From contig JAKDMR010000080.1 of the NCBI GenBank assembly GCA_030452275.1, forward strand, positions 1 to 7,846: a DNA stretch of 7,846 nucleotides, given 5' to 3'. A model generated the notes under the pieces. The model searched no databases, was not told the DNA's origin, and worked only from the letters and a program-made list of their open reading frames with translations. The DNA is from Candidatus Nitrosocosmicus sp. (lineage in GTDB: Archaea; Thermoproteota; Nitrososphaeria; Nitrososphaerales; Nitrososphaeraceae). Below, in pieces: positions 1 through 7,091 of the stretch; the stretch's first letter is position 1; every line of letters starts with the position of its first letter. Position numbers and translations under genes: made by a program.

Positions 1-482
1 AGAGACATGAAATATGAACTATCTCTAATCTAGACGAATCATGCAACACAGCAGAAGATATTTAAAACAAATATATATGAATTGAAAATAATATAACATG
101 CTTGGTTACAATTGTTGTATAAATTTCATAAATTTATTTCTACATGTATCCATTAATTTTGACCTGTCATGACCATGTGGATTAACCCTGTTGAATTTGG
201 GTTTTGTCTTGTCTTCCTATTTATTTCTAAAGAATAGATATTTCAATATAAGATAAATTTAGTGACAAATAGAAAACTGGTCCGTTTTTGAGTATGTTAT
301 ATTTCTTTAAGTTCTCTACATGTTTTATTTAAGTTGGTTAAGATTACAGGCGTCCAAAGAAAAAGCAATAGAGCTACAACTTTTGTTTTGATTGACCTGG
401 GCAAAATAATTAAAGATATAAAATGTTTTAAAAAATAACATTCAATAAAATCAATAGCTAATCTGGTATATCTATACATAAA
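1..482. other. Gene-free AT-rich stretch
   Basis: No convincing gene was found on either strand. A minus-strand open frame of 60 codons (479 to 297) is hydrophobic and resembles no family I recognise, so I treat it as chance. No tRNA, repeat array or clear promoter was seen. A weak dyad with core ACAATTGT (108-115) is present, with nothing around it to give it a role. Confidence 0.5.
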
Positions 483-504
483 TGGAAATCAGCATATATT
501 TCCA
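483..504 (-). terminator. Hairpin just after the patatin gene, possible terminator
   Basis: TGGAAAT (483-489) and ATTTCCA (498-504) form a perfect 7-bp stem with an 8-base loop, 12 bases past the stop codon of the patatin-like gene. On the minus strand it is followed by a short T-containing run but no long oligo-T tract. Archaeal termination usually relies on oligo-T rather than hairpins, so a role in termination or 3'-end stability is only an inference. Confidence 0.3.
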
Positions 505-516
505 ACTATGCTAATA

Positions 517-1758
517 CTATCGTCTCCTTTTATTCTCCTTGATTATTTTGTTTGCCTTCTCCTCTCCTTCTCTTATTGAATTTTTGATCGTTTCTGGTCT
601 AAAATCTGCATTTTCATAAAGATGAGGATGAGGTTCGTCCCTAGTTATATAATAAATTTCCTTTATTTCGGCACCATGCTCCAGTTTATATTTCCTATAT
701 TTTCGACGTATTCTTTTGAGTTGTTTTTCGTCTAGTTGTATTTTATCGATATTATTTTCTACTATCTGGTAAAGCTCCTCCATGTAGTTCAAATACATTG
801 ATATTACTTTTGACATTTTTACACTGTGTTTGGATTTATCAGAAAACATGATATCACGGGCCCTATGATAGACTTCTGGCAAATTTTCTGGAAGACTGTC
901 TATTCTCGGAGGATAATTTTCTACCAGAACTATCATTTTATCTTTTACTGGTGAAGCTGCTATAACCTCTCTTGATGGTGTGTTGCTAAGTAGACTACCA
1001 TCCCATGCATAGACTCCGTCTTCTACTTCTACCCAACGAAAGTTGTATAGGGGGTAAGCTGATGTAGCAAGTATATGTTTTGGTGTTATTTGTTGTCGGT
1101 AACTATCAAATGTTAATGGTTCGGCAGTCAAGACATTTACGGCAGTTAAAATCAAACGTATTTTAGAGTTTCCACCGGGTTTTAATTTATCATAATCAAC
1201 ATACTTTTCCAGAGTTTTTGTCAATGGACTGTGATCATACATGTACGTCCATTTTTGTGGCGCGAAATAATCTTGATCTGTCAAGACATAATCTGATGAC
1301 CACCTGGGAACAAACATTTTATCATTTCCAAAAATGGCAGAACTGTAAAAAGATTTAAGCTGGTTTATTTTAATTTTCTGTTTATTTGTCTTGGTAGCGA
1401 ATCTGTCGTTTATTTCTGCTCCTTTGGCTGCTGCTTCTGTTGATATGAACTTTAGAAAATCATAATCTGGAAAAAAGTTTCGTGCTATCAAACTGGACCA
1501 ATAACTAGAAGAAGCAAATTTTTCTAAATCTATAAAACTTTCAGATAACTCCATCCAAAAATTCTCCAGTAGTTCTTCAGTTTTCTCTTCGTTCTTGGTT
1601 CCAGCTATGATTGCAGCATTAATACCTCCGATAGATGTTCCTGCAATAATGTCTAAATTGATATTATTTTTTAATAGGGCTTTATAGACTCCGCAGCCAA
1701 AAGCACCTAAAGAGCCTCCGCCTTGGAGCAATAATACATTTTCAAGATTTCTAGTCAT
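517..1758 (-). CDS. Patatin-like phospholipase / ester hydrolase
   Basis: This 413-residue protein carries the patatin serine-aspartate dyad. The glycine-rich oxyanion loop GGGSLG is at residues 13-18, the nucleophile elbow G-T-S-I-G puts Ser42 in place, and Asp253 sits in D-G-S, where most relatives have D-G-G/A. An ATSAYP segment (231-236) precedes it. The C-terminal part, rich in basic and acidic residues from about 300, resembles bacterial patatin-like proteins with a DUF3734-type tail. No signal peptide or membrane segment is visible, so it is probably cytoplasmic. Patatins cleave acyl esters. Archaeal membranes are ether-linked, so the substrate may instead be exogenous lipid or a storage polyester; this is inference. 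The ATG at 1758 is the first start after an in-frame upstream stop. The aldehyde dehydrogenase gene ends 43 bases upstream on the same strand, which suggests co-transcription. The fold is secure and the substrate unknown. Confidence 0.9.
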   Translation of the reverse strand: MTRNLENVLLLQGGGSLGAFGCGVYKALLKNNINLDIIAGTSIGGINAAIIAGTKNEEKTEELLENFWMELSESFIDLEKFASSSYWSSLIARNFFPDYDFLKFISTEAAAKGAEINDRFATKTNKQKIKINQLKSFYSSAIFGNDKMFVPRWSSDYVLTDQDYFAPQKWTYMYDHSPLTKTLEKYVDYDKLKPGGNSKIRLILTAVNVLTAEPLTFDSYRQQITPKHILATSAYPLYNFRWVEVEDGVYAWDGSLLSNTPSREVIAASPVKDKMIVLVENYPPRIDSLPENLPEVYHRARDIMFSDKSKHSVKMSKVISMYLNYMEELYQIVENNIDKIQLDEKQLKRIRRKYRKYKLEHGAEIKEIYYITRDEPHPHLYENADFRPETIKNSIREGEEKANKIIKENKRRR

Positions 1759-1801
1759 TTGAATATCATCTACTCCATATTATCATGGTGTGAACTTGCT
1801 A

Positions 1802-3229
1802 TTATTCCACATGATGTTCATAAATTAATTGGTCATAAAACCTTATTGATTTTATATTTACAAATTCAAGCATTCCAAATCTAGATAGTTCTCTACCAAT
1901 TCCACTATTCTTTATACCTCCAAATGGAACACGAGGATCTGAAACTACAACATTATTTACAGTAACCATCCCTGATTGAACAGCCGATGATAATTCTTCA
2001 GCTTTATCTAAATTCTGAGTCCATATACTCGCACCCAATCCAAATTTAGAATCATTTGCAATTCTAATTGCTTCTTTATCGTCATCAACTGTAATTATAG
2101 GGGCAATGGGTCCAAATACTTCTTCTTGTGCTATCTCCATATTAGGAGACACATTCTTAAAGATAGTTGGACTAAAGAAGTAACCTTTGGTTTTTACCCT
2201 TTTTCCTCCTGTAATAAGCTCTGCTCCCTCCTTTAAGGTTCTGTTTACGATATCTTGCATGTTCTCAAGACTTTTAGCATTAACAAGTGGTCCTATATCC
2301 GTGTCATCTGACAGAGGGTCTCCTACCGTGAGCTTTTCAGTCTTTTGTACAAATTTTTCGGTAAATTCATTTGCCACTTTTTTAGTAACAATAAACCTCT
2401 TTGAAGCAATGCAACTCTGCCCACAATTAATAAAACGTCCTTTGACGGCACCTGTTGAAGCCTTTTCTATATCTGCATCTTCGCATATTATGAAAGGATC
2501 ACTTCCACCTAATTCCAAAACAGTCTTTTTTATTTTCGAAGTGGCTCTTTGTGCTACTTTGGCACCCACTGGAACACTTCCAGTGAAGGTAACTGCGTTA
2601 ATGCCATCTGAATCAATAAGCATCTCTGCAATGCTAGAGTCTCCGACAAGTGTTTGAAAAACACCTGAAGGCACTCCGGCTTTATCAAAGGTTTTTTCAA
2701 TTTCAATTCCGCATTGCATTGTAGCACTTGCAGGTTTTAGTACAATAGTATTTCCAGTCATTAACGAAGGAGCAGCAAACCTGAGTCCTTGCCAATAAGG
2801 AAAATTCCACGGCATTATACTTCCTATAACACCAAGTGGTTGGAATTTTATAATGCTCTTTCTAGCATCAGTATTAATTACTTCACCATTAGTAAACATC
2901 TTTCCATGATCTGCAAAATATTCCATAGCCGATGCACATTTTTCTACCTCTGATCGGGATTCTTTTATTGCTTTTCCCATTTCTAATGTAGCGGTTTTAG
3001 CCAAGTTCTCTTTGTTCTTTTTGAATTCTTTGGCAAATGCATAGAGAAAATCCTCACGCTTATGAGCATCGTCTTTCCATTCTAAGAATGCATTTCTTGA
3101 TTTCTTTATTATATTATCTAATTGCTGACTGCTAATTATCTCATACTCTTTAAGAATATCTTCTGTAGCTGGATTTATTGTCTTAATTTTTTTATTATTA
3201 TCATCATTATTTGTTGCTGTTGTTGACAA
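1802..3229 (-). CDS. NAD(P)-dependent aldehyde dehydrogenase, succinate-semialdehyde dehydrogenase-like
   Basis: At 475 residues this is a full-length member of the aldehyde dehydrogenase superfamily, which oxidises aldehydes to carboxylic acids. Visible landmarks are MPWNFPYW (139-146, with oxyanion Asn142), cofactor Lys165 in LKPAS, general base Glu239 in LELGG, catalytic Cys273 in NCGQSC, EEVFGP (369-374), and the C-terminal PFGGIKNSGIGRE. The ELGGSDPFI and GQSCIASKRFIV stretches look most like the GabD/Sad (YneI) group, so succinate semialdehyde is a reasonable guess at the substrate. That compound is also an intermediate of the thaumarchaeal 3-hydroxypropionate/4-hydroxybutyrate cycle. 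The start is uncertain. TTG at 3229 gives a polar Asn/Asp/Thr-rich leader before the conserved TINPATE motif (18-24), and a TATA-like box 26 bases upstream fits a leaderless mRNA. The gene probably leads an operon with the patatin-like gene. Family is certain; substrate is not. Confidence 0.93.
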   Translation of the reverse strand: MSTTATNNDDNNKKIKTINPATEDILKEYEIISSQQLDNIIKKSRNAFLEWKDDAHKREDFLYAFAKEFKKNKENLAKTATLEMGKAIKESRSEVEKCASAMEYFADHGKMFTNGEVINTDARKSIIKFQPLGVIGSIMPWNFPYWQGLRFAAPSLMTGNTIVLKPASATMQCGIEIEKTFDKAGVPSGVFQTLVGDSSIAEMLIDSDGINAVTFTGSVPVGAKVAQRATSKIKKTVLELGGSDPFIICEDADIEKASTGAVKGRFINCGQSCIASKRFIVTKKVANEFTEKFVQKTEKLTVGDPLSDDTDIGPLVNAKSLENMQDIVNRTLKEGAELITGGKRVKTKGYFFSPTIFKNVSPNMEIAQEEVFGPIAPIITVDDDKEAIRIANDSKFGLGASIWTQNLDKAEELSSAVQSGMVTVNNVVVSDPRVPFGGIKNSGIGRELSRFGMLEFVNIKSIRFYDQLIYEHHVE

Positions 3230-3250
3230 TAAATATTTTATAACATAGTG

Positions 3251-3260
3251 CTTTAAGTAC
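3251..3260 (-). promoter_or_regulatory. TATA-like box for the aldehyde dehydrogenase
   Basis: On the minus strand, GTACTTAAAG is centred about 26 bases before the TTG start at 3229, the spacing expected for an archaeal leaderless transcript. It lies directly against the proposed left end of the decayed insertion sequence. A second AT-rich run (TTATAAAATA, near 3235-3244) is too close to the start to serve it. Prediction from spacing and composition only. Confidence 0.35.
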
Positions 3261-3261
3261 T

Positions 3262-3280
3262 TGAGGCTGGAAGATAATTC
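3262..3280 (+). repeat. Left terminal inverted repeat of the decayed IS (candidate)
   Basis: TGAGGCTGGAAGATAATTC matches the reverse complement of 4430-4448 at 15 of 19 positions, including the runs GCTGGA and ATAAT. Similarity stops beyond this. It lies 45 bases past the transposase stop codon, a sensible place for an IS end. Confidence 0.45.
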
Positions 3281-3324
3281 ATTTGAGTATTTTAGTCATC
3301 ATTTCTAACTCGATTAACAACCTA

Positions 3325-4389
3325 TCATGTATACTTGATTCTTTGTGAACTTTTCTTCTTTTGTATTTTGCAGTTATGACAAACGAATAATTGATATAGC
3401 AATACAGATAACAGTACGATATCACATGCTTTTTCATATCCTTTTACTGGTACTGGATCTATTCTAAATATGGACTTGATGTGTGTCCTATCAATGATTC
3501 TATAGATGTACTTCTTTTTGAATAGATTATCTGTCCTAGTGTTGTGATTGATAGAAATCTACCAATTGTATTCTTTCCATTGATGTATTCTTATATCGAC
3601 GAATTGGACACACAAGTTGAAATCCCTTTTTCAGACTCAAATCATACAATTCCCGATCATCATAGCCTGGATCTGCTACCACATGATGAATTTTTCTTAG
3701 TATTTCTGAAGATAGACATGAGATCAAATCTGGATAAATGGGTTTGTCAGATACGTTGGCTGTTGTAACAATAGCCGACAGAGGTACTGTTACAGAATCA
3801 GTACTGGGCATCACATGCAGTTTATATCCAAATATCCATTTCTTAGTATGACTATACCCTCCTCATCTGGCATCTGTATCAATTCCCGAACATGGAACTA
3901 TTCCATCCTTCATTGATGATAAGTACCATACATGACCTTTCGATCTTAAAAGTGTGCTGTGTCTGTTGTAATCACATAAGGTCTGATCAAACCTTCAACA
4001 ACAAATAGATTCCCCATCTTTGATATCCTTTCCTTTATATCAGTAGATATCGTTTTCAATCTCCTGTCAAAGGTTCGTCTGCTTGGTGGTGGTAAGTATG
4101 ATAACGACAAACCACATGCTTTTACAATTCTTCTGTTATAAGGTAAATCCAAACAAAGAAAATGATGTAGGGATCTGTTTGAATCAAGCCTAAACCATAT
4201 GCGAACGATAAAGCATCAGATGATGACAGTTTGTGGATATACATAAGGCCTTCCTCTCCTTCCTCTTCTTCTGCAACTAGATTTAACATTACAAGACCAC
4301 CAATCAATGATACCAACAAGATACAAAATGCTAATTAGAATGGATGACGAATTAAAACTGGCTGGTATTATAGATGGTATCTGTTTCAA
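3325..4389 (-). pseudogene. Transposase pseudogene (DDE, IS4/IS5 superfamily)
   Basis: Conceptual repair gives a transposase of about 350 residues. Reading from a TTG candidate at 4389, the N-terminal part contains RRRGRRGRPYVYP and is cut by an in-frame TGA (4218-4216) where homologues probably have Arg. The same frame resumes with IVRIWFRLDSNRSLHHF, then LPYNRRIVKACG and SRRTFDRRLK, and the first catalytic Asp in VITTD. A frameshift near 3946-3955 moves to another frame, KGHVWYLSSMKDG, with a second TGA at 3865-3863 (probably a former Trp in DAR-W-GY). The second catalytic Asp is in VVADPGYDD. A second frameshift near 3540 returns to the first frame, HIKSIFRIDPVPVKGYEKAC, ending at TGA 3327-3325. 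The glutamate expected before HIKSIF is not visible; a Tyr occupies the likely place. At least four lesions mean it is dead. The order of motifs makes the family secure. Confidence 0.85.
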
Positions 4390-4429
4390 TCCAAATATGA
4401 TATTCTAGAAGACTAGCTTTATTCGGTTA

Positions 4430-4448
4430 GTATTATGATCCAGCATCA
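4430..4448 (-). repeat. Right terminal inverted repeat of the decayed IS (candidate)
   Basis: Read on the minus strand, TGATGCTGGATCATAATAC pairs with the left repeat at 3262-3280 (15 of 19). It lies 41 bases before the proposed transposase start. The assignment depends on the left end and lacks the support of a target duplication. Confidence 0.45.
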
Positions 4449-4465
4449 GATATATATAAATTAAT

Positions 4466-6694
4466 TTAGTTATGTTTCTTTAGAATCTTTGGTCTATACC
4501 TTCCCAGTAATAAGGAGTTTGTGACAACAGTAACAGAGCTCATAGCCATTGCTACACCTGCTAGTATTGGCAACCACCCAAATACTGAAAGTCCAAAAAT
4601 AGGAACAAGGGCACCAGCTGCTACTGGGATTAATCCAGTATTATAAACAAAAGCCCAAAACAGGTTTTGTTTTATCTTTGAAACTGTTTTCTTTCCTAGT
4701 TCCAATGCAGTTATCACATCTCTAATATCATTTTTTATTAAAATAATACCTCCAGTTTCTTTGGCAACATCGGTTCCAGAACCTATTGCAATTCCCAAAT
4801 CAGCTCTAGCTAAAGCAGGTGCGTCATTTATTCCATCTCCAACCATTGCCACAACTTTATTTTCCTTTGTCTTTAATTCATTTACAATCTCTTCCTTTTG
4901 ATGCGGCAATACCTGTGCTATTACCCTATCCATTCCAATTTTTGATGCAACAGCCTTGGCAGTTCTTTCGTTATCTCCTGTAAGCATTATCGATTCGATT
5001 TCTTTCTTTTTTAATATCTCTATCACTTCTTTTGCTCCCTCTTTGATGGTATCAGATATTGCAATTATTCCAGATAGGCGGTTATCTATTGAAACTAAAA
5101 CGGCAGTTTTACCATCTTGTTCTAATTGCGAAAGTTTAGCTTCTGTGGTATCATCAATAGATACCTTATTGTCATGCATCATTTTTCTATTTCCTATCAT
5201 TATGTGTTGGTTGGAATATACAGCTTGAAGACCATGTCCCGCTAATGCTTCAAATGAATCAGGAGAGACTACTTCAATACCTTCTTTCTTTGCTTTAGCT
5301 ATAACAGCCTGAGCCAATGGATGTTCAGACCCCGATTCTGCTATAGCAGCGAGTCTTAGCAGCTCATGTTTATTCATTTGATCGAGAGCTACTATATCAG
5401 TAACAGAGGGTTTTCCTTCTGTTAATGTTCCAGTCTTATCAAAAACTATTGCGTTAACTTTGCCTGCTATCTCTAAATGTTCACCGCCTTTATACAAAAT
5501 CCCATATTCAGCACCTTTTCCAGCACCCATCATCAAAGCTGCAGGTGTGGCTAATCCCAAAGCACAAGGACATGCAATTATCATTACAGAAACAAAGGCC
5601 AGTATAGAGTAGGTTAATCCAGCATTTCCTACAAAAAACCATCCAAGAAAAACTCCAATTGCTATTATTACAATAGAGGGAACAAAATACTTGGCAACTT
5701 GGTCAACCATTTTTTCTAGCTTTGCCTTTCCTGTTTTGGCTTCCTCTACCAAGGTAATTATTTGAGATAGGACTGTATCCTGCCCAATCTTACTCGCACT
5801 TACTTTTAGTAAACCGTTTTTGTTGATAGTAGCTCCTATTACCTCATCTCCCTTGACTTTATCTACGGATATACTTTCACCTGTTATCGCAGATTCATCT
5901 ATGGAAGAAGAGCCATCTACTATTGTTCCATCCGTAGGAATTCTTTCACCAGGTCGTATGATCATTAGATCTCCTTCTATAACCTCTTCGACTGGAATTT
6001 CCACCTCTTTAAATTCCTTGGATACTAACTTTAGGTTAGAACTATCCAGCGAAGAGTTGTTGCTCCCATTATTACTCCCATCGGAGTTATTTTTTTCTCC
6101 TGATACAGCTCTTAATACTCGAGCAGTTCGCGGTTTTAAATCTAGTAACTTTCTTACTGCATCGGATGCTTTTTCTTTTGTCCTTGTTTCTAGTAGCCTT
6201 CCTATCAAAATAAGAGTAATTATTATTGCAGCCGTTTCAAAGTATACCGCAGTAAATGGAAAGTATCCTGGAACTATGGTAACTATAGTACTATAAACAT
6301 AAGCAGCGGTAGTGCCTATTGCAATTAGAGTATCCATATTTGATGCTTTAGCTTTGATACCATCCCAAAATCCTCTATAGAATCGCCATCCAATCCAAAA
6401 TTGAATGGGAGTTGCCAATACTAAGAGTATATAATTGGTATATTCCATCATGCTCATTGGTATAAGATGACCCAATTGCGGAATCATATGAGGTAAACTT
6501 AGTACAATAATGGGTATAGTTAACGCTACGCTTATTGCTATATGCATTTTTAATTTTTTTAATGCCTTTTCGGGCTCGAGGAATTCGTTTAGACATTGGT
6601 TAGAACAAAAATAATAAATAATTCCATCTTTAGTATGATGAATTGAACTTTCTACTTCTTCTACAAACATTCCGCATATAGGGTCTTTAGCCAT
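4466..6694 (-). CDS. copA: Copper-exporting P1B-type ATPase with N-terminal YHS domain
   Basis: This 742-residue membrane pump uses ATP to expel Cu(I). It starts with a YHS metal-binding domain (DPICGM 4-9, then Cys30 and Cys34 in FCSNQC) instead of the usual HMA domains. About eight membrane helices follow. Key motifs are TGES (271-274, actuator), CPC (375-377, ion pathway), DKTGT with phosphorylated Asp419, SEHPL (456-460, class-defining His-Pro), TGDN (572-575) and GDGINDAP (619-626). Helix 7 has N-x6-YN (Asn677, Tyr684, Asn685) and helix 8 has MAMSS (716-720); together these mark the Cu(I) subclass P1B-1. An Asn/Ser-rich insert (about 201-220) interrupts the actuator region. The ATG at 6694 lies 25 bases after a TATA box, so the mRNA is likely leaderless. 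A cop-box-like dyad just upstream suggests metal control. A separate HMA protein is divergently encoded nearby. Silver transport is possible as a side activity. Confidence 0.95.
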   Translation of the reverse strand: MAKDPICGMFVEEVESSIHHTKDGIIYYFCSNQCLNEFLEPEKALKKLKMHIAISVALTIPIIVLSLPHMIPQLGHLIPMSMMEYTNYILLVLATPIQFWIGWRFYRGFWDGIKAKASNMDTLIAIGTTAAYVYSTIVTIVPGYFPFTAVYFETAAIIITLILIGRLLETRTKEKASDAVRKLLDLKPRTARVLRAVSGEKNNSDGSNNGSNNSSLDSSNLKLVSKEFKEVEIPVEEVIEGDLMIIRPGERIPTDGTIVDGSSSIDESAITGESISVDKVKGDEVIGATINKNGLLKVSASKIGQDTVLSQIITLVEEAKTGKAKLEKMVDQVAKYFVPSIVIIAIGVFLGWFFVGNAGLTYSILAFVSVMIIACPCALGLATPAALMMGAGKGAEYGILYKGGEHLEIAGKVNAIVFDKTGTLTEGKPSVTDIVALDQMNKHELLRLAAIAESGSEHPLAQAVIAKAKKEGIEVVSPDSFEALAGHGLQAVYSNQHIMIGNRKMMHDNKVSIDDTTEAKLSQLEQDGKTAVLVSIDNRLSGIIAISDTIKEGAKEVIEILKKKEIESIMLTGDNERTAKAVASKIGMDRVIAQVLPHQKEEIVNELKTKENKVVAMVGDGINDAPALARADLGIAIGSGTDVAKETGGIILIKNDIRDVITALELGKKTVSKIKQNLFWAFVYNTGLIPVAAGALVPIFGLSVFGWLPILAGVAMAMSSVTVVTNSLLLGRYRPKILKKHN

Positions 6695-6714
6695 GTAGAA
6701 TATAGTGACTAAAA

Positions 6715-6724
6715 CATATATAAC
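6715..6724 (-). promoter_or_regulatory. TATA box of the copper ATPase gene
   Basis: On the minus strand, GTTATATATG is centred about 25 bases before the ATG at 6694. Archaeal TATA boxes lie about 26 bases before the transcription start, so the transcript would begin at or next to the start codon. The upstream dyad at 6733-6746 begins 9 bases away, around where the BRE element and TFB contacts would lie. Confidence 0.6.
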
Positions 6725-6732
6725 AACTAGAC

Positions 6733-6746
6733 TTTACAAATGTAAA
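6733..6746. promoter_or_regulatory. Cop-box-like operator upstream of the copper ATPase
   Basis: TTTACAAATGTAAA is a perfect inverted repeat (TTTACA / TGTAAA) around a 2-base centre. Its core TACAAATGTA matches TACAnnTGTA, the operator of CopY, BlaI and MecI winged-helix repressors in bacteria. It ends 39 bases before the ATPase start and 9 bases upstream of the TATA box. An identical copy, with flanks making 17 identical bases, occurs at 7490-7506. The dyad and repeat are seen directly; control by a CopY/BlaI-family or other copper-sensing protein is inferred. Confidence 0.6.
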
Positions 6747-6918
6747 ATTTAGAAGTCATGCGTGTACATCTAATATCTAGATTATGAGGAGAATGAAAGT
6801 AGGTTGTAAATGATGTATATTGAATATTTTAATTGAAGTTTTTCAAATCTAATTAATGTGCAAATTATTTTCCTGTTTATTGAGGTTAATACAAGAATTA
6901 CAACAGAAATACTTTTCA

Positions 6919-6959
6919 AATGAATTTGTATTCATTATCCTTATGGATGAGGAATGAAT
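6919..6959. repeat. AATGAAT repeat cluster with hairpin potential
   Basis: AATGAAT (6919-6925) pairs with ATTCATT (6930-6936) across a 4-base loop, and AATGAAT occurs again at 6953-6959. ATTCATT can therefore pair with either neighbour; the second pairing would add ATCC with GGAT. It lies in the 397-base divergent gap between the ATPase and chaperone genes. It could be a regulator site or a small RNA fold; AT-rich sequence makes chance occurrence possible. I see no gene in this gap. Confidence 0.3.
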
Positions 6960-7046
6960 TGATAAATGAGAAAGGTGACAGAAAAATCATAGGATATATC
7001 TACAATTGGCAACTAAGGACAAAATGGTAAAGGTAAATAAAGCTAT

Positions 7047-7064
7047 TTTAAATTATATTATATA
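7047..7064 (+). promoter_or_regulatory. Promoter region of the HMA chaperone gene
   Basis: The run TTTTAAATTATATTATAT offers one or two overlapping TATA boxes. A start about 26 bases downstream would fall near 7076-7085, giving at most a very short leader. The upstream element would keep the ribosome binding site at 7078-7083 only if transcription starts at its left edge. No cop-box-like dyad is seen here, unlike the ATPase promoter. Confidence 0.4.
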
Positions 7065-7077
7065 GTGATGAGATAGT

Positions 7078-7083
7078 GGTGAT
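7078..7083 (+). promoter_or_regulatory. Ribosome binding site supporting the TTG start
   Basis: GGTGAT is complementary to the archaeal 16S rRNA tail (anti-Shine-Dalgarno ATCACCTCC) and sits 8 bases before the TTG at 7092. An in-frame TGA at 7083-7085 excludes any earlier start, so this site decides the start codon. Confidence 0.55.
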
Positions 7084-7091
7084 GATCGCTA

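Larger units (their letters stand above)
3262..4448 (-). mobile_element. Decayed insertion sequence, IS4/IS5-like DDE type
   Basis: An element of about 1.19 kb is proposed from a broken transposase gene and a pair of imperfect terminal inverted repeats at 3262-3280 and 4430-4448 (15 of 19 positions match). The size suits an IS5-like element. No target-site duplication is evident at these boundaries, so the exact ends could be off or the copy is old. It lies between the aldehyde dehydrogenase promoter and the 3' end of the copper ATPase gene, whose stop is only 17 bases beyond the right repeat. With a ruined transposase it should not move unless helped in trans. Confidence 0.55.

Noticed and set aside
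107..116. TACAATTGTT, a near match to the cop-box core
   Set aside because: It differs from TACAnnTGTA at one position, has shorter arms than the two exact copies, and no gene is nearby.
297..479. Minus-strand open frame of 60 codons, hydrophobic
   Set aside because: It has no recognisable family, promoter or ribosome site, and AT-rich composition alone makes such hydrophobic frames likely.
2187..2657. Plus-strand open frame of 156 codons
   Set aside because: It lies entirely antisense within the aldehyde dehydrogenase, whose conserved motifs fix the true frame.
3544..3768. Plus-strand open frame of 74 codons
   Set aside because: It is antisense to the transposase segment containing VVADPGYDD.
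4122..4319. Minus-strand open frame with an acidic Glu-rich run
   Set aside because: It is the wrong frame of the transposase N-terminus. The neighbouring frame reads RGRRGRPYVYP and IVRIWFRLDSN, which fit a transposase and join directly to the downstream part.
3325..4389. Programmed ribosomal frameshifting as an explanation for the split transposase
   Set aside because: Two in-frame TGA codons interrupt conserved segments in addition to the frame changes, and no classic slippery site with a stimulator is present at the junctions.
5820..6296. Plus-strand open frame of 158 codons, Ser/Leu rich
   Set aside because: It is antisense to the conserved actuator and transmembrane part of the copper ATPase, with composition typical of a shadow frame.
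6856..6957. Short plus-strand frame (33 codons) with two Cys, considered as a small metal-binding (TRASH-like) protein
   Set aside because: The cysteine spacing does not match TRASH or YHS domains, and no ribosome site is evident.
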